Shown here in pieces: positions 48,272 to 57,286 of a stretch of 64,000 bases of DNA; within the stretch, counting starts at the first letter, position 1, and every line of letters starts with the position of its first letter. This DNA is from Arthrobacter sp. U41 (GTDB lineage: Bacteria; Actinomycetota; Actinomycetes; Actinomycetales; Micrococcaceae): the NCBI RefSeq assembly GCF_007679325.1, contig NZ_VEGI01000006.1, positions 1 through 64,000 of the forward strand, read 5' to 3'. The translations under genes and the position numbers were made by a program. The notes under the pieces were generated by a model. It saw only the letters and a program-made list of their open reading frames with translations, was not told the DNA's origin and ran no database searches.

Positions 48272-48811
48272 ATGATCACCATCGATGAACAAGGCCGTCC
48301 GGAACCTCCCCTTGCGGACGGTGAGGCCGCCACGCTCCTGGGCTTCCTCGACTACCAGCGGGCCACCCTTGAGTGGAAGTGCGCCGGCCTTGATGCCGCG
48401 GCCCTGGGCGCGAAGACCGCCGCCTCCGCCTTGACCCTGGGCGGGCTGCTCAAGCACATGACCTATGTGGAGGACAGCTGGTTCTCCTACTCGTTGCACG
48501 GCCAGGACCGGCAGCCGCCGTGGAACGCGGTGGACTGGAAGGCGCAGCCCGACTGGGATTTCCACTCGGCCGCCGAAGACTCAGCAGACGACCTCCGCGG
48601 ACGCTGGCAGGACGCCGTCGAGCGCTCGCGCTCCCTCGTGGCCGAAACCCTGGCCGCGGGCGGTCTGGACTCGCCGGCCGGGCGTGCATGGTCCGACGGC
48701 GGGGTGCCCAGCCTGCGCTGGATCATGTGCCACATGATCGAGGAGTACGCCCGGCACAACGGCCATGCCGATCTCCTGCGCGAATCCGTGGACGGAAGCG
48801 TCGGGGAATGA
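48272..48811 (+). CDS. DinB/DUF664-family protein
   Basis: 179 residues. The DinB-like helical fold shows in LLGFLDYQRATLEWKCAGLD, GGLLKHMTYVEDSWF (first His) and IMCHMIEEYARHNGHADLLRE (His pair). These three His residues form the usual metal site in the DinB superfamily, which includes thiol-dependent enzymes such as mycothiol S-transferases. The function of this member is unknown. Divergent from PadR with a leaderless promoter of its own. Confidence 0.85.
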   Translation: MITIDEQGRPEPPLADGEAATLLGFLDYQRATLEWKCAGLDAAALGAKTAASALTLGGLLKHMTYVEDSWFSYSLHGQDRQPPWNAVDWKAQPDWDFHSAAEDSADDLRGRWQDAVERSRSLVAETLAAGGLDSPAGRAWSDGGVPSLRWIMCHMIEEYARHNGHADLLRESVDGSVGE

Positions 48812-48828
48812 GCCCAAATGTGCATTTT

Positions 48829-48845
48829 TGCAGATGCGCTCTGCA
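48829..48845. promoter_or_regulatory. Palindromic operator candidate upstream of the MFS transporter
   Basis: TGCAGA-N5-TCTGCA, 11-12 nt upstream of the promoter -35. The spacing and symmetry fit a dimeric regulator. Confidence 0.5.
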
Positions 48846-48855
48846 CTAATGGCCG

Positions 48856-48884
48856 TTGAGGCCCGGGGCTTGAGCGTCCATACT
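48856..48884 (+). promoter_or_regulatory. Promoter of the MHS-type transporter gene
   Basis: TTGAGG (48856-48861), 17-nt spacer, CATACT (48879-48884), predicting a start near 48891 and a ~80-nt leader ending in AAAGGAG before the ATG. Confidence 0.5.
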
Positions 48885-48894
48885 CGTTGAGAAT

Positions 48895-48922
48895 GATGCC
48901 CGTGTCCCAAATCACAGGCATC
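48895..48922. promoter_or_regulatory. Second operator candidate, at the predicted transcription start
   Basis: GATGCCCGTG-N8-CACAGGCATC, 9 of 10 bases symmetric, just downstream of the predicted start site, where binding would block transcription. Confidence 0.5.
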
Positions 48923-48972
48923 CATTGCCCAGAGGTCCATAGGGTGTCGACGGAGACGCCAAAGGAGTCGAA

Positions 48973-50355
48973 ATGAGTACGCAAAACGCTGCCGCCAGGC
49001 GGCCGGAAGAGGAAGACGTCAAATCGTCCGGCCTCAAAAAAGTAGTAACGGCCTCCATGGCCGGCACCGTTGTCGAGTGGTATGAGTTCTTCCTCTACGC
49101 CTCCGCGGCGACCCTCGTCTTCGGCAAGATCTTCTTCCCGAACTCGGGCACCGAGCTGGACGGCATCATCGCCGCGTTCCTGACCTACGCTGTCGGCTTC
49201 GTCGCCCGCCCGATCGGCGGCATCGTCTTCGGCCACTTCGGCGACAAGTTCGGCCGCAAGCAGCTCCTCCAGCTCAGCATCATCCTGGTGGGTGTCTCCA
49301 CCTTCCTGATGGGCTGCCTGCCCACCTTCCAGCAGATCGGCTACTGGGCCCCGGCCCTCCTGGTCTTCCTGCGCTTCGCCCAGGGCTTCGCCGTCGGCGG
49401 TGAATGGGGCGGTGCAGTCCTCCTCGTGGCCGAGCACAGCCCGAGCAAGTCCCGCGGTTTCTGGTCCGCGTGGCCGCAGTCCGCCGTTCCGCTGGGCAAC
49501 CTGCTCGCCACCGGTGTGCTGTTCACCCTGTCCGCCACCCTGTCCTCCGACGACTTCCTCAGCTGGGGCTGGCGCGTGGCCTTCTGGCTCTCCGCTGTCA
49601 TCGTGCTGGTTGGCTACTACATCCGGACCAAGGTCACGGACGCCCCCATCTTCCTGGAGGCCCAGAAGGAAGTCACCGTTGAGAAGAAGGGCTACGGCGT
49701 CGGCGAAGTGTTCCGCCGCTACCCCCGCGGTGTCTTCACCGCGATGGGCCTGCGTTTCGCGGAGAACATCCTCTACTACCTCGTGGTCACGTTCTCCATC
49801 ACGTACCTGAAGGTCATTGTGCAGACGGACACCTCCCGCATCCTGCTGCTGCTGTTGGTGGCGCACTTCATCCACTTCGCCGTGATCCCCATGGTAGGTA
49901 AGCTCTCCGACAACCTCGGCCGCAAGAAGGTCTACATGGCCGGCGCTGTCCTCGGCGGCACCTGGGGCTTCTTCGCCTTCCCGATGATGGACACCAAGAA
50001 CGATCTCATCATCCTCGCGGCGATCACCATCGGTCTGCTGTTCCACTCGCTCATGTACGCCGGCCAGCCGGCCATCATGGCCGAAATGTTCCCGACCCGG
50101 ATGCGCTACTCCGGTGTTTCGCTGGGCTACCAGGTCACCTCGATCGTGGCCGGTTCGATGGCACCGATCATCGCCGTCGCCTTGCTGAGCCAGTACAAGT
50201 CCTCCGTCCCGGTGGCCATCTACCTCCTTGGCGCCTGTGTGGTCACCATGGTCGCGGTGTTCTTCCTCAAGGAAACCCGCGGCATCTCCCTGCACGACGT
50301 CGACGCCGCTGATGCCCAGGGCACCGCGGACCTGCTTGCCGCTTCCAAGAAGTAG
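48973..50355 (+). CDS. MFS transporter, metabolite:H+ symporter (MHS) family
   Basis: 460 residues with twelve predicted membrane segments. MHS-family signatures: TVVEWYEFFLYASAA, GHFGDKFGRKQLL (loop 2-3), RFAQGFAVGGEWGGAVLL and SQYKSS. Relatives carry shikimate, alpha-ketoglutarate, proline/betaine or aromatic acids; the sequence alone does not choose. TAAAGGAGTC-type ribosome site (AAAGGAG) precedes the ATG. The control region has two palindromes and a promoter; a 15-bp terminator follows. Confidence 0.92.
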   Translation: MSTQNAAARRPEEEDVKSSGLKKVVTASMAGTVVEWYEFFLYASAATLVFGKIFFPNSGTELDGIIAAFLTYAVGFVARPIGGIVFGHFGDKFGRKQLLQLSIILVGVSTFLMGCLPTFQQIGYWAPALLVFLRFAQGFAVGGEWGGAVLLVAEHSPSKSRGFWSAWPQSAVPLGNLLATGVLFTLSATLSSDDFLSWGWRVAFWLSAVIVLVGYYIRTKVTDAPIFLEAQKEVTVEKKGYGVGEVFRRYPRGVFTAMGLRFAENILYYLVVTFSITYLKVIVQTDTSRILLLLLVAHFIHFAVIPMVGKLSDNLGRKKVYMAGAVLGGTWGFFAFPMMDTKNDLIILAAITIGLLFHSLMYAGQPAIMAEMFPTRMRYSGVSLGYQVTSIVAGSMAPIIAVALLSQYKSSVPVAIYLLGACVVTMVAVFFLKETRGISLHDVDAADAQGTADLLAASKK

Positions 50356-50376
50356 GCAAGTGTAACGACGAATTAA

Positions 50377-50423
50377 CGGCAACAGCCCGGGCCCCGCACT
50401 GCGGGACCCGGGCTGTTGCCGTT
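50377..50423 (+). terminator. Terminator of the MHS transporter gene
   Basis: Perfect 15-bp stem (50377-50391/50407-50421) plus an inner CCCGC/GCGGG stem, 21 nt after the stop; a weak T tail follows. Confidence 0.9.
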
Positions 50424-50479
50424 GCAGATGTGCCTTCGGTGCTGCCGGCCGCTCCTACGGCAGATACCCGGCACTGCAC

Positions 50480-50485
50480 TAGGCT
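50480..50485 (+). promoter_or_regulatory. -10-like hexamer, leaderless start
   Basis: TAGGCT, 6 nt before the ATG at 50492. Confidence 0.5.
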
Positions 50486-50491
50486 CCGGTT

Positions 50492-50959
50492 ATGCCAATC
50501 ATCAACAGTTCGCTCGATGCTGCGAACAAGCGGTTGACCCACAACTGGTCCATGGCCGCGCCCCCGGCGCGCATCTGGTGGGGGCTAACCGACCCTGAGG
50601 CGTTGCCGCGCTGGCTGGGTAAGCTGACCTCTGGGAAGTTCGTCGCCGGGAGCGCCATCACGATTCAGCATGCCGATGGCTATTTCTGCAGCAGCCGTAT
50701 TCAGGAGTGTGAGCCGGAGCGGGTTCTCGGCATGACGTGGGAGTTCCCAGACGAACCACTGTCGCAAGTGAGGATTGTGCTCACTCCCGCCGGTGGGCCA
50801 ACCCATCTGGCGTTGCAGCACGAAGGGCTCGGAAACCAGGCCGCCGACTACCTGCCTGGTTGGCACACACACCTTCTTTACCTTGAATCTCTGCTCTTGG
50901 GTCAGCCCCGCTCCATGGCCGACTTCTGGTCCACCTATGACGGACTAACCGACTCCTGA
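50492..50959 (+). CDS. SRPBCC (AHSA1-like) domain protein
   Basis: 155 residues. The START/Bet v1-like fold is suggested by IWWGLTDPEALPRWLG, the central strands (FVAGSAITIQHADGYFCSS) and C-terminal helix WHTHLLYLESLLLGQP. AHSA1-like proteins bind hydrophobic ligands or Hsp90-type partners; the role here is unknown. Codons are a little less GC-biased than neighbours (for example gtt, ttg, tct). Leaderless promoter supports the start. Confidence 0.8.
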   Translation: MPIINSSLDAANKRLTHNWSMAAPPARIWWGLTDPEALPRWLGKLTSGKFVAGSAITIQHADGYFCSSRIQECEPERVLGMTWEFPDEPLSQVRIVLTPAGGPTHLALQHEGLGNQAADYLPGWHTHLLYLESLLLGQPRSMADFWSTYDGLTDS

Positions 50960-50989
50960 ACCTCCGGATCCGGGCGCCTCCGCGACGAC

Positions 50990-51895
50990 TCAGCCTGCCA
51001 GAACGTCCTGGCGGGCGGAGATCTCGGTCCGGATCGCCTCCAGCACGGCCTGCACGGGGGCCGAGCGCAGTGATTCCGCGCGTGCCACCGCCCAGATGGG
51101 CAGCTGCCGCTGGAAGTCGTCCGGCAGCACCGGCAGGAACGTGGGATCGTCGGCCACCAGGAAGTTGGGCAGCAGACCGATCCCGGCGCCCCGCCGGACG
51201 GCCTCCAGCTGGGCAAAGATGCTGGTGGCCTGGAAACTGGACCGCGGGACGGGAAGCTGGGTGGACCGGTGGCCCAGTTCTGCGACCTGCAGCGCCGACT
51301 CCACGTACGAGACGAACCCGTGCTGCCGGACGTCGTCGAGCGTCTCCGGCAGCCCGTGGTCCCGGGAGTACTCCGGGCTCGCATAGAGCCGCAGGAAATA
51401 GTTGGACAGGAAGATCGTCTGCGCATTGCTGACGTCCAGGTTGCCCACCACCACTTCGAGGTCCACGCCGGAGCGGTTCTGGCTGACCTTGCGGGTGGCG
51501 CTGAGCATTTCGACGTTGAGCAGCGGGTGCTGCCGCTGCAGCCGCACGAGGGCCGGCGCAACGAACCCTGCGCCGAAGCCGTCGGGCGTGCTGATGCGGA
51601 CCAGGCCCGAGAGGACATCTTCGGACTGCGCGATCCGGTTGCTCAGCGCCCCGAGGGTTCCCTCGATCGCCTCGGCGGCGGCCACCGCCTCGTTACCGAG
51701 ATCGGTGAGTTCCCAGCCGTGCGGGCTCCGCTCCAGGGTGCGGCCGCCCAACTGTTTGTCCAGGGCAAGGATCCGCCGGGAGATGGTGGTGTGGGTGGTG
51801 CCGAGGGTTTCCGCCACCGCATTGAACCGGCCCAGCCGGGCGACGGTCAGCAGGATCAGCAGATCATCCGGACTCGGAAGCCGCCTCAAGTCCAC
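50990..51895 (-). CDS. LysR-family transcriptional regulator
   Basis: 301 residues from the GTG at 51895, with GGAG 5 nt upstream; an upstream in-frame extension lacks a ribosome site and contains non-conserved sequence. N-terminal winged helix (DDLLILLTVARLGRFNAVAE; HTTISRRILALDKQLG), then a substrate-binding domain. Divergent from mmsB-mmsA, so a probable regulator of valine catabolism. A perfect palindrome lies 23 nt upstream of its start. Confidence 0.92.
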   Translation of the reverse strand: MDLRRLPSPDDLLILLTVARLGRFNAVAETLGTTHTTISRRILALDKQLGGRTLERSPHGWELTDLGNEAVAAAEAIEGTLGALSNRIAQSEDVLSGLVRISTPDGFGAGFVAPALVRLQRQHPLLNVEMLSATRKVSQNRSGVDLEVVVGNLDVSNAQTIFLSNYFLRLYASPEYSRDHGLPETLDDVRQHGFVSYVESALQVAELGHRSTQLPVPRSSFQATSIFAQLEAVRRGAGIGLLPNFLVADDPTFLPVLPDDFQRQLPIWAVARAESLRSAPVQAVLEAIRTEISARQDVLAG

Positions 51896-51917
51896 ACGAA
51901 CTCCTCTGGATCCGGCT

Positions 51918-51935
51918 ATGTGCATCCATGCACAT
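51918..51935. promoter_or_regulatory. Operator candidate between LysR and mmsB
   Basis: ATGTGCAT-CC-ATGCACAT, a perfect 8-bp inverted repeat around 2 bp, in the 178-bp divergent intergenic region. Confidence 0.55.
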
Positions 51936-52073
51936 GCCATCTGTAAATTTTTCCCTTGATTGCACTGTAGCAGGGTGTGATGCTTGACACGGAACATCCG
52001 GATAGCGCGCACCGCGCACAGCAGCAGCGCAGCAAAGACGCACCGTACGACGCAGAGCAAAGGAGCTTATGCC

Positions 52074-52976
52074 ATGGCAGTAATCGCTTGGATCGGACTG
52101 GGGAACATGGGCGGGTCCATGTCGGTGAATCTCGCCAAGGCAGGCCACGACGTCCGCGGTTTCGACCTCAACGCGGAGGCCGTCGCCGCCGCGGAGGCAG
52201 GGGGCGTGAAGCCCGCCGGAAGCATCGCCGACGCCGTGGACGGTGCCGACGTCGTCTTCACCATGCTCCCGAAGGGCGAGCACGCCCGCGCCGTCTACCT
52301 TGGCGAGGATGGGGTCCTGGCCCACGCCGACACCCGCACGCTGCTGGTGGATTCCTCCACCATCGACATCGCCTCCGCCCAGGCGCTGCACGACGCCGCG
52401 GCTGCCGCCGGCTTCCGCTTCGTCGACGCCCCGGTGTCCGGCGGCATGAGCGGCGCGAAGGCCGCCACCCTGACGTTCATGATCGGCGGTGAGGCCGGCG
52501 CCGTGGCCGAGGCCACCGAATACATCAAGCCGATGGCCGCCAACATCATCCCGACCGGCGGCGCCACCACCGGCCAGGCCGCAAAGATCTGCAACAACCT
52601 CATGCTCTTCATCAACCTCGCTTCCACCGCGGAAGGCGCTGTGCTGGCCGACCGGCTCGGGCTGGACAAGCAGGTCTTCTGGGACATCGCTTCGGTTTCC
52701 TCAGGCGACAGCTGGGCGTTGCGCACGTGGTACCCGGTAGCCGGAGTGGTTCCCACCGCGGCCTCCAACAATGATTTCGCCCCGACGTTCACCACCGAGC
52801 TGGCCAACAAGGACATCGGACTCGCCATCAGCGCCGCACGGGACACCGGCACCCCGCTGGAAATCGGCGAGCACGTGCAGCAGCTCTTCCAGCGCCTCAT
52901 CGACTCCGGCCAGTCCGGCATGGACTGCTCCGCGATCGTGAAGCTGGTGGACGGCTCCCTCGACACCGCCAAATAG
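52074..52976 (+). CDS. mmsB: 3-Hydroxyisobutyrate dehydrogenase
   Basis: 300 residues from the ATG at 52074, with AGGAG 8 nt upstream. NAD-binding motif IGLGNMGGSMSVNLAKAG, substrate motif FVDAPVSGGMSGAKAATL, and catalytic Lys region GATTGQAAKICNN. It oxidises 3-hydroxyisobutyrate to methylmalonate semialdehyde in valine breakdown. Followed 80 nt later by mmsA, which takes the product; both are probably one operon under the divergent LysR regulator. Confidence 0.94.
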   Translation: MAVIAWIGLGNMGGSMSVNLAKAGHDVRGFDLNAEAVAAAEAGGVKPAGSIADAVDGADVVFTMLPKGEHARAVYLGEDGVLAHADTRTLLVDSSTIDIASAQALHDAAAAAGFRFVDAPVSGGMSGAKAATLTFMIGGEAGAVAEATEYIKPMAANIIPTGGATTGQAAKICNNLMLFINLASTAEGAVLADRLGLDKQVFWDIASVSSGDSWALRTWYPVAGVVPTAASNNDFAPTFTTELANKDIGLAISAARDTGTPLEIGEHVQQLFQRLIDSGQSGMDCSAIVKLVDGSLDTAK

Positions 52977-53056
52977 CCGTCCCGGCCGGTTCACCCGCAC
53001 AGCGGCCACACGCCGCTGCCCCGCACACACAGCACCACACGAAAGAGACTTACCCC

Positions 53057-54541
<1,485 letters not shown>

Positions 54542-54554
54542 CACAGGAACCGAT

Positions 54555-54593
54555 GGAAAGGGGCCCTGCAGCACTGCTGCAGGGCCCCTTTCC
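54555..54593. terminator. Terminator of mmsBA
   Basis: Perfect 17-bp stem (54555-54571/54577-54593) with a 5-nt loop. It lies between mmsA and the convergent 54620-55218 gene and can serve both; T-tract absent. Confidence 0.85.
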
Positions 54594-54619
54594 GTCGTCC
54601 TTGTTGGAGCGGTTTCCGG

Positions 54620-55218
54620 TCAGCCCTTCATGATTTCCGCGCGCTGGGCCATGTAATCCTCCATGGTGAGGTCGCCGTCGCTGTATCGCTGGTCCAGTTC
54701 CGCGAGCTTGCGCGCCCGGAATCCCTGCGGCGCCGCCGGTGACGGCGGCGGAGGAGGCACTGCGGGGCCGGACGGCCGGGCCGGAGACTCCTGAGCGTTG
54801 AACTGCTGGCTGTTGAACTGCTGCGCATCCCGCTGAGCTCCGGTCCCGGGCTGGTTGGCCGGGTAGTCGGGGCTGTCTTCGTAGGGGACCGGGGGCTGGT
54901 ACGGCTGCTGCCCCGGGAACGGCTGCCCGGGGTACTGCTGGCCGTACGGCTGGTTTCCGGGGGAGCGGGCTGCTGGGGAGCGCCCAGTTGGCCGAAGGCG
55001 CCGTAGTAGTCGCGCTGGGTGAAGCCGTCACGAGGCTGCTTGTTCTGCTGGCCGGGGTAGTTTCCGGGAGCATCCCCCGGGAACTGCCCGAACTGGCCGG
55101 GGTAGCCGCCCGGCATACCCTGGTCCTGGTTCCGTCCGCGCATAGACTTCTTGTAGTAGCGCATCGCTATCGGGATCAGGAATGACAAGATGATGATCCA
55201 AAAGAACAGACTGTTCAC
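54620..55218 (-). pseudogene. Frameshifted membrane protein with Gln/Pro/Gly-rich region and SHOCT-like C terminus
   Basis: From the GTG at 55218 the product has one membrane helix (NSLFFWIIILSFLIPIAMRY) and a Tyr/Pro/Gly/Gln-rich region. After the G-run 54959-54963 (C5 on the coding strand) this frame loses sense. The next frame continues sensibly (GNQPYGQQYPGQPFPGQQ) to a SHOCT-like end (ARKLAELDQRYSDGDLTMED) and stops at 54620-54622. One extra C in the run would restore a ~199-residue protein. It is a real frameshift or a sequencing error; without correction the product ends at 54628. Confidence 0.85.
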
Positions 55219-55324
55219 GGTACCGGGCCTCTCAGGAAGTGTCCTTCCAGCTTAACGCCCACGGCCAGGCGTCAGTGCCCGTGCCCGGCTGCCCCCTCGG
55301 CCGGGCAGGGCGGCAGAGGGCAGG

Positions 55325-56200
55325 TCAGGAGCGCACTGGCTCTTCGGCGCCGGGCGGACCCTCGCCCGAGCCGAGCGGCATCCCGGGGCCGAAGACCGGT
55401 CCGGGGAGCGGGCGTTTGGCCGTGATGCCGTCGCCGGATGAGCGGTGCCGGAGCCGGCGGACCACCCACGGCACAAAGTGCTCGCGGGCCCAGACCAGAT
55501 CGCCGGAGCGCGCCTGCCGCCAGCTTTGCTGCGGCAGCGGCTTGGGGGAGAGGGGCTCCAGGGTGTGCTCGACGTTGAGGGAATCCAGGACCATCGCCGC
55601 GATGGTGTGATGGCCCAGCGGAGAGAAGTGCAGGCGGTCCACGTCCCACATCTGCGGATCGTTCAGCTGCCGCAGGGACCACATGTCCGCGATGACGGCG
55701 TCGTGCCGTGCCGCGACGGTGCGGAGGTTTTCGTTGTAGATCGCCACCTTGCTGCGCACCCGCCCCAGCACGGACGAGCCGGTGTCCGGGCCGTTGAACA
55801 GCACCACCGTGGCGCCGGCCAGGGTGAGGATCTGCACCACCGAGTCCAGCTTTTCTGCCAGGGCGTCCGGGTCACCGCCGGGACGGATCAGGTCGTTACC
55901 GCCGGCGGAGAGCGTCACGAGGTCGGGCCGGAGGGACAGGCAGTGCGCCAGCTGCTGGTCCACGATCTGCTGCAGGAGCCTGCCGCGGACGGCCAGGTTG
56001 GCGTAGGCGAAGCCTTCGTGGCCGCGGCTGAGCTCCTCCGCCACACGGTCCGCCCACCCCCGGTGGCCCCCCGGACTCGCCGGCTCGGGATCGCCGATGC
56101 CTTCCGTGAAGGAATCCCCCATGGCCACATAGCGGGTCCAAGGGTGGGTCACGGCATTGTCTGGAGTGTTCTCCATGGCTTCGGTTTCGCTCACCTTCAT
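55325..56200 (-). CDS. SGNH/GDSL-family hydrolase
   Basis: 291 residues from the ATG at 56200 (AGGA lies ~10 nt upstream; 56176 and 56272 are other possible starts). SGNH blocks: VAMGDSFTEGIGD (Ser nucleophile), GGNDLIRPGG (block III) and RLHFSPLGHH (block V Asp-x-x-His). Esterase or lipase-like activity on acyl or acetyl groups; substrate unknown. The last ~30 residues are Pro/Gly-rich. Divergent from the esterase gene at 56271. Confidence 0.9.
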   Translation of the reverse strand: MKVSETEAMENTPDNAVTHPWTRYVAMGDSFTEGIGDPEPASPGGHRGWADRVAEELSRGHEGFAYANLAVRGRLLQQIVDQQLAHCLSLRPDLVTLSAGGNDLIRPGGDPDALAEKLDSVVQILTLAGATVVLFNGPDTGSSVLGRVRSKVAIYNENLRTVAARHDAVIADMWSLRQLNDPQMWDVDRLHFSPLGHHTIAAMVLDSLNVEHTLEPLSPKPLPQQSWRQARSGDLVWAREHFVPWVVRRLRHRSSGDGITAKRPLPGPVFGPGMPLGSGEGPPGAEEPVRS

Positions 56201-56258
56201 ATGGTGCACTGTTCCTGCAAAGCTACGCCACCGTAGGTTGTTACCTCCGGGTAACTGT

Positions 56259-56264
56259 AAGAAT
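56259..56264 (+). promoter_or_regulatory. -10-like hexamer, leaderless start
   Basis: AAGAAT lies 6 nt before the ATG at 56271 (hexamer-GGA-NNN-ATG) and supports that start over one at 56157. Confidence 0.45.
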
Positions 56265-56270
56265 GGAGCC

Positions 56271-56921
56271 ATGACGAACGCCGCTGCCTTCCCCGCCCCC
56301 GTTGTCCTATGGTCAAAGCCCGAGGAGGAGCGCGCCGGAAAGCCGCTCCTGGTCCTGCTGCACGGTTACGGAGCCAACGAAGAGGATCTCCTGAGCCTGG
56401 CGGACCTGCTGCCGCAGGAATTCGCCGTGGCCTCGGTGCGCGCTCCGATGGTTTCCGGGGCGGGCTTCACGTGGTTCCCGCTGACCGCCTCGATCGACTA
56501 CTCCCTCGACGCGGTCAAGGAGGCCGCCTCCTACGTGGAGGACTGGCTCGATACCGTCCGGCCGAACCACCCTTCCGTGACGCTGCTGGGCTTTTCCATG
56601 GGGATGGCGCTGGCCACCACGCTGTTGCGGCGCCGGCCCGCGGACTACGCCGCCGTCATCGGGCTGTCCGGTTTTGCCGTCGACGCCGACGGCGACCCCG
56701 CCTTCCGCGACGCCGAACTGGACGGGACGGTGCCGATGTTCTGGGGCCGTGACCAGCAGGACCCGGTGATCACGCCGGACAAGGTTGAGTTCACCATGGG
56801 CTGGGTGCGCAAGCACGTGAAGCTCACGAAGGTGCTCTACACCGGAATGTGGCACGGCATCAACCAGCAGGAAATCGGACACGTGTCCGAGTTCCTCACC
56901 CACGGGGTGCTGAACAAGTAA
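56271..56921 (+). CDS. Alpha/beta-hydrolase carboxylesterase/phospholipase family protein
   Basis: 216 residues from the ATG at 56271. Alpha/beta-hydrolase motifs: LLVLLHGYGANEEDLL (oxyanion region), LLGFSMGMALATTLL (nucleophile Ser), WGRDQQDPVI (Asp) and MWHGINQQEI (His). Length and motifs match the phospholipase/carboxylesterase family related to YpfH/EstB. A leaderless promoter and a hairpin terminator bracket it, so it is likely monocistronic. Confidence 0.9.
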   Translation: MTNAAAFPAPVVLWSKPEEERAGKPLLVLLHGYGANEEDLLSLADLLPQEFAVASVRAPMVSGAGFTWFPLTASIDYSLDAVKEAASYVEDWLDTVRPNHPSVTLLGFSMGMALATTLLRRRPADYAAVIGLSGFAVDADGDPAFRDAELDGTVPMFWGRDQQDPVITPDKVEFTMGWVRKHVKLTKVLYTGMWHGINQQEIGHVSEFLTHGVLNK

Positions 56922-56945
56922 CCACGCGGCGGACGTAGACCTCAC

Positions 56946-56972
56946 GACGACGGGCGGGTCCCGCCCGTCGTC
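56946..56972. terminator. Hairpin terminator after the esterase gene
   Basis: Perfect 13-bp inverted repeat (56946-56958/56960-56972) around a single base, realistically 11 bp with a 5-nt loop. It serves the esterase gene and possibly the convergent S4 gene. Confidence 0.75.
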
Positions 56973-57016
56973 CGGCGCCTGCCCCCCGGTGCCGGGGCTA
57001 GGCCCCGGCGCCGGTG

Positions 57017-57253
57017 CTAGGCTCCGGCGGGAGTGCTGATCCGCACGGTCCGGCCGTTGACGGTCACCGTGTCGCCGTGGTGGAGCTGCCGGCCGCGGCG
57101 TTCGTCGATCTCGCCGTTGACCTTGACGAGCCCGGCTTTGATCAGCTCCGCCGCTTCCACTCCGTCCTCCACCAGGCTGGCGAGCTTCAGCAGCTGGCCC
57201 AGCCGGATCATGTCGTCGCGGATGGGGATTTCTTCAATTTCCGGGTTGCTCAT
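57017..57253 (-). CDS. S4-domain RNA-binding protein
   Basis: 78 residues from the ATG at 57253. The S4 fold shows in IRLGQLLKLASLVEDGVEAAELIKAGLVKVNGE and the strand DERRGRQLHHGDTVTVNG. It resembles YbcJ/YaaA-type small S4 proteins, which bind structured RNA; the target is unknown. CATTAT 7 nt upstream suggests a leaderless transcript. A second hairpin (56991-57009) lies just beyond its stop. Confidence 0.9.
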   Translation of the reverse strand: MSNPEIEEIPIRDDMIRLGQLLKLASLVEDGVEAAELIKAGLVKVNGEIDERRGRQLHHGDTVTVNGRTVRISTPAGA

Positions 57254-57260
57254 ACAAGCA

Positions 57261-57266
57261 ATAATG
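57261..57266 (-). promoter_or_regulatory. -10-like hexamer, leaderless start of S4 gene
   Basis: CATTAT on the minus strand, 7 nt before the ATG at 57253. Confidence 0.4.
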
Positions 57267-57273
57267 CCTGACG

Positions 57274-57279
57274 TAAGGT
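57274..57279 (+). promoter_or_regulatory. -10-like hexamer, leaderless start of transporter gene
   Basis: TAAGGT, 7 nt before the ATG at 57287; the two divergent hexamers are only 7 nt apart. AAGG could alternatively act as a ribosome site. Confidence 0.35.
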
Positions 57280-57286
57280 GACAGCA

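Noticed and set aside
51984..51989. Perfect TTGACA before mmsB
   Set aside because: No -10-like hexamer lies at suitable spacing downstream.
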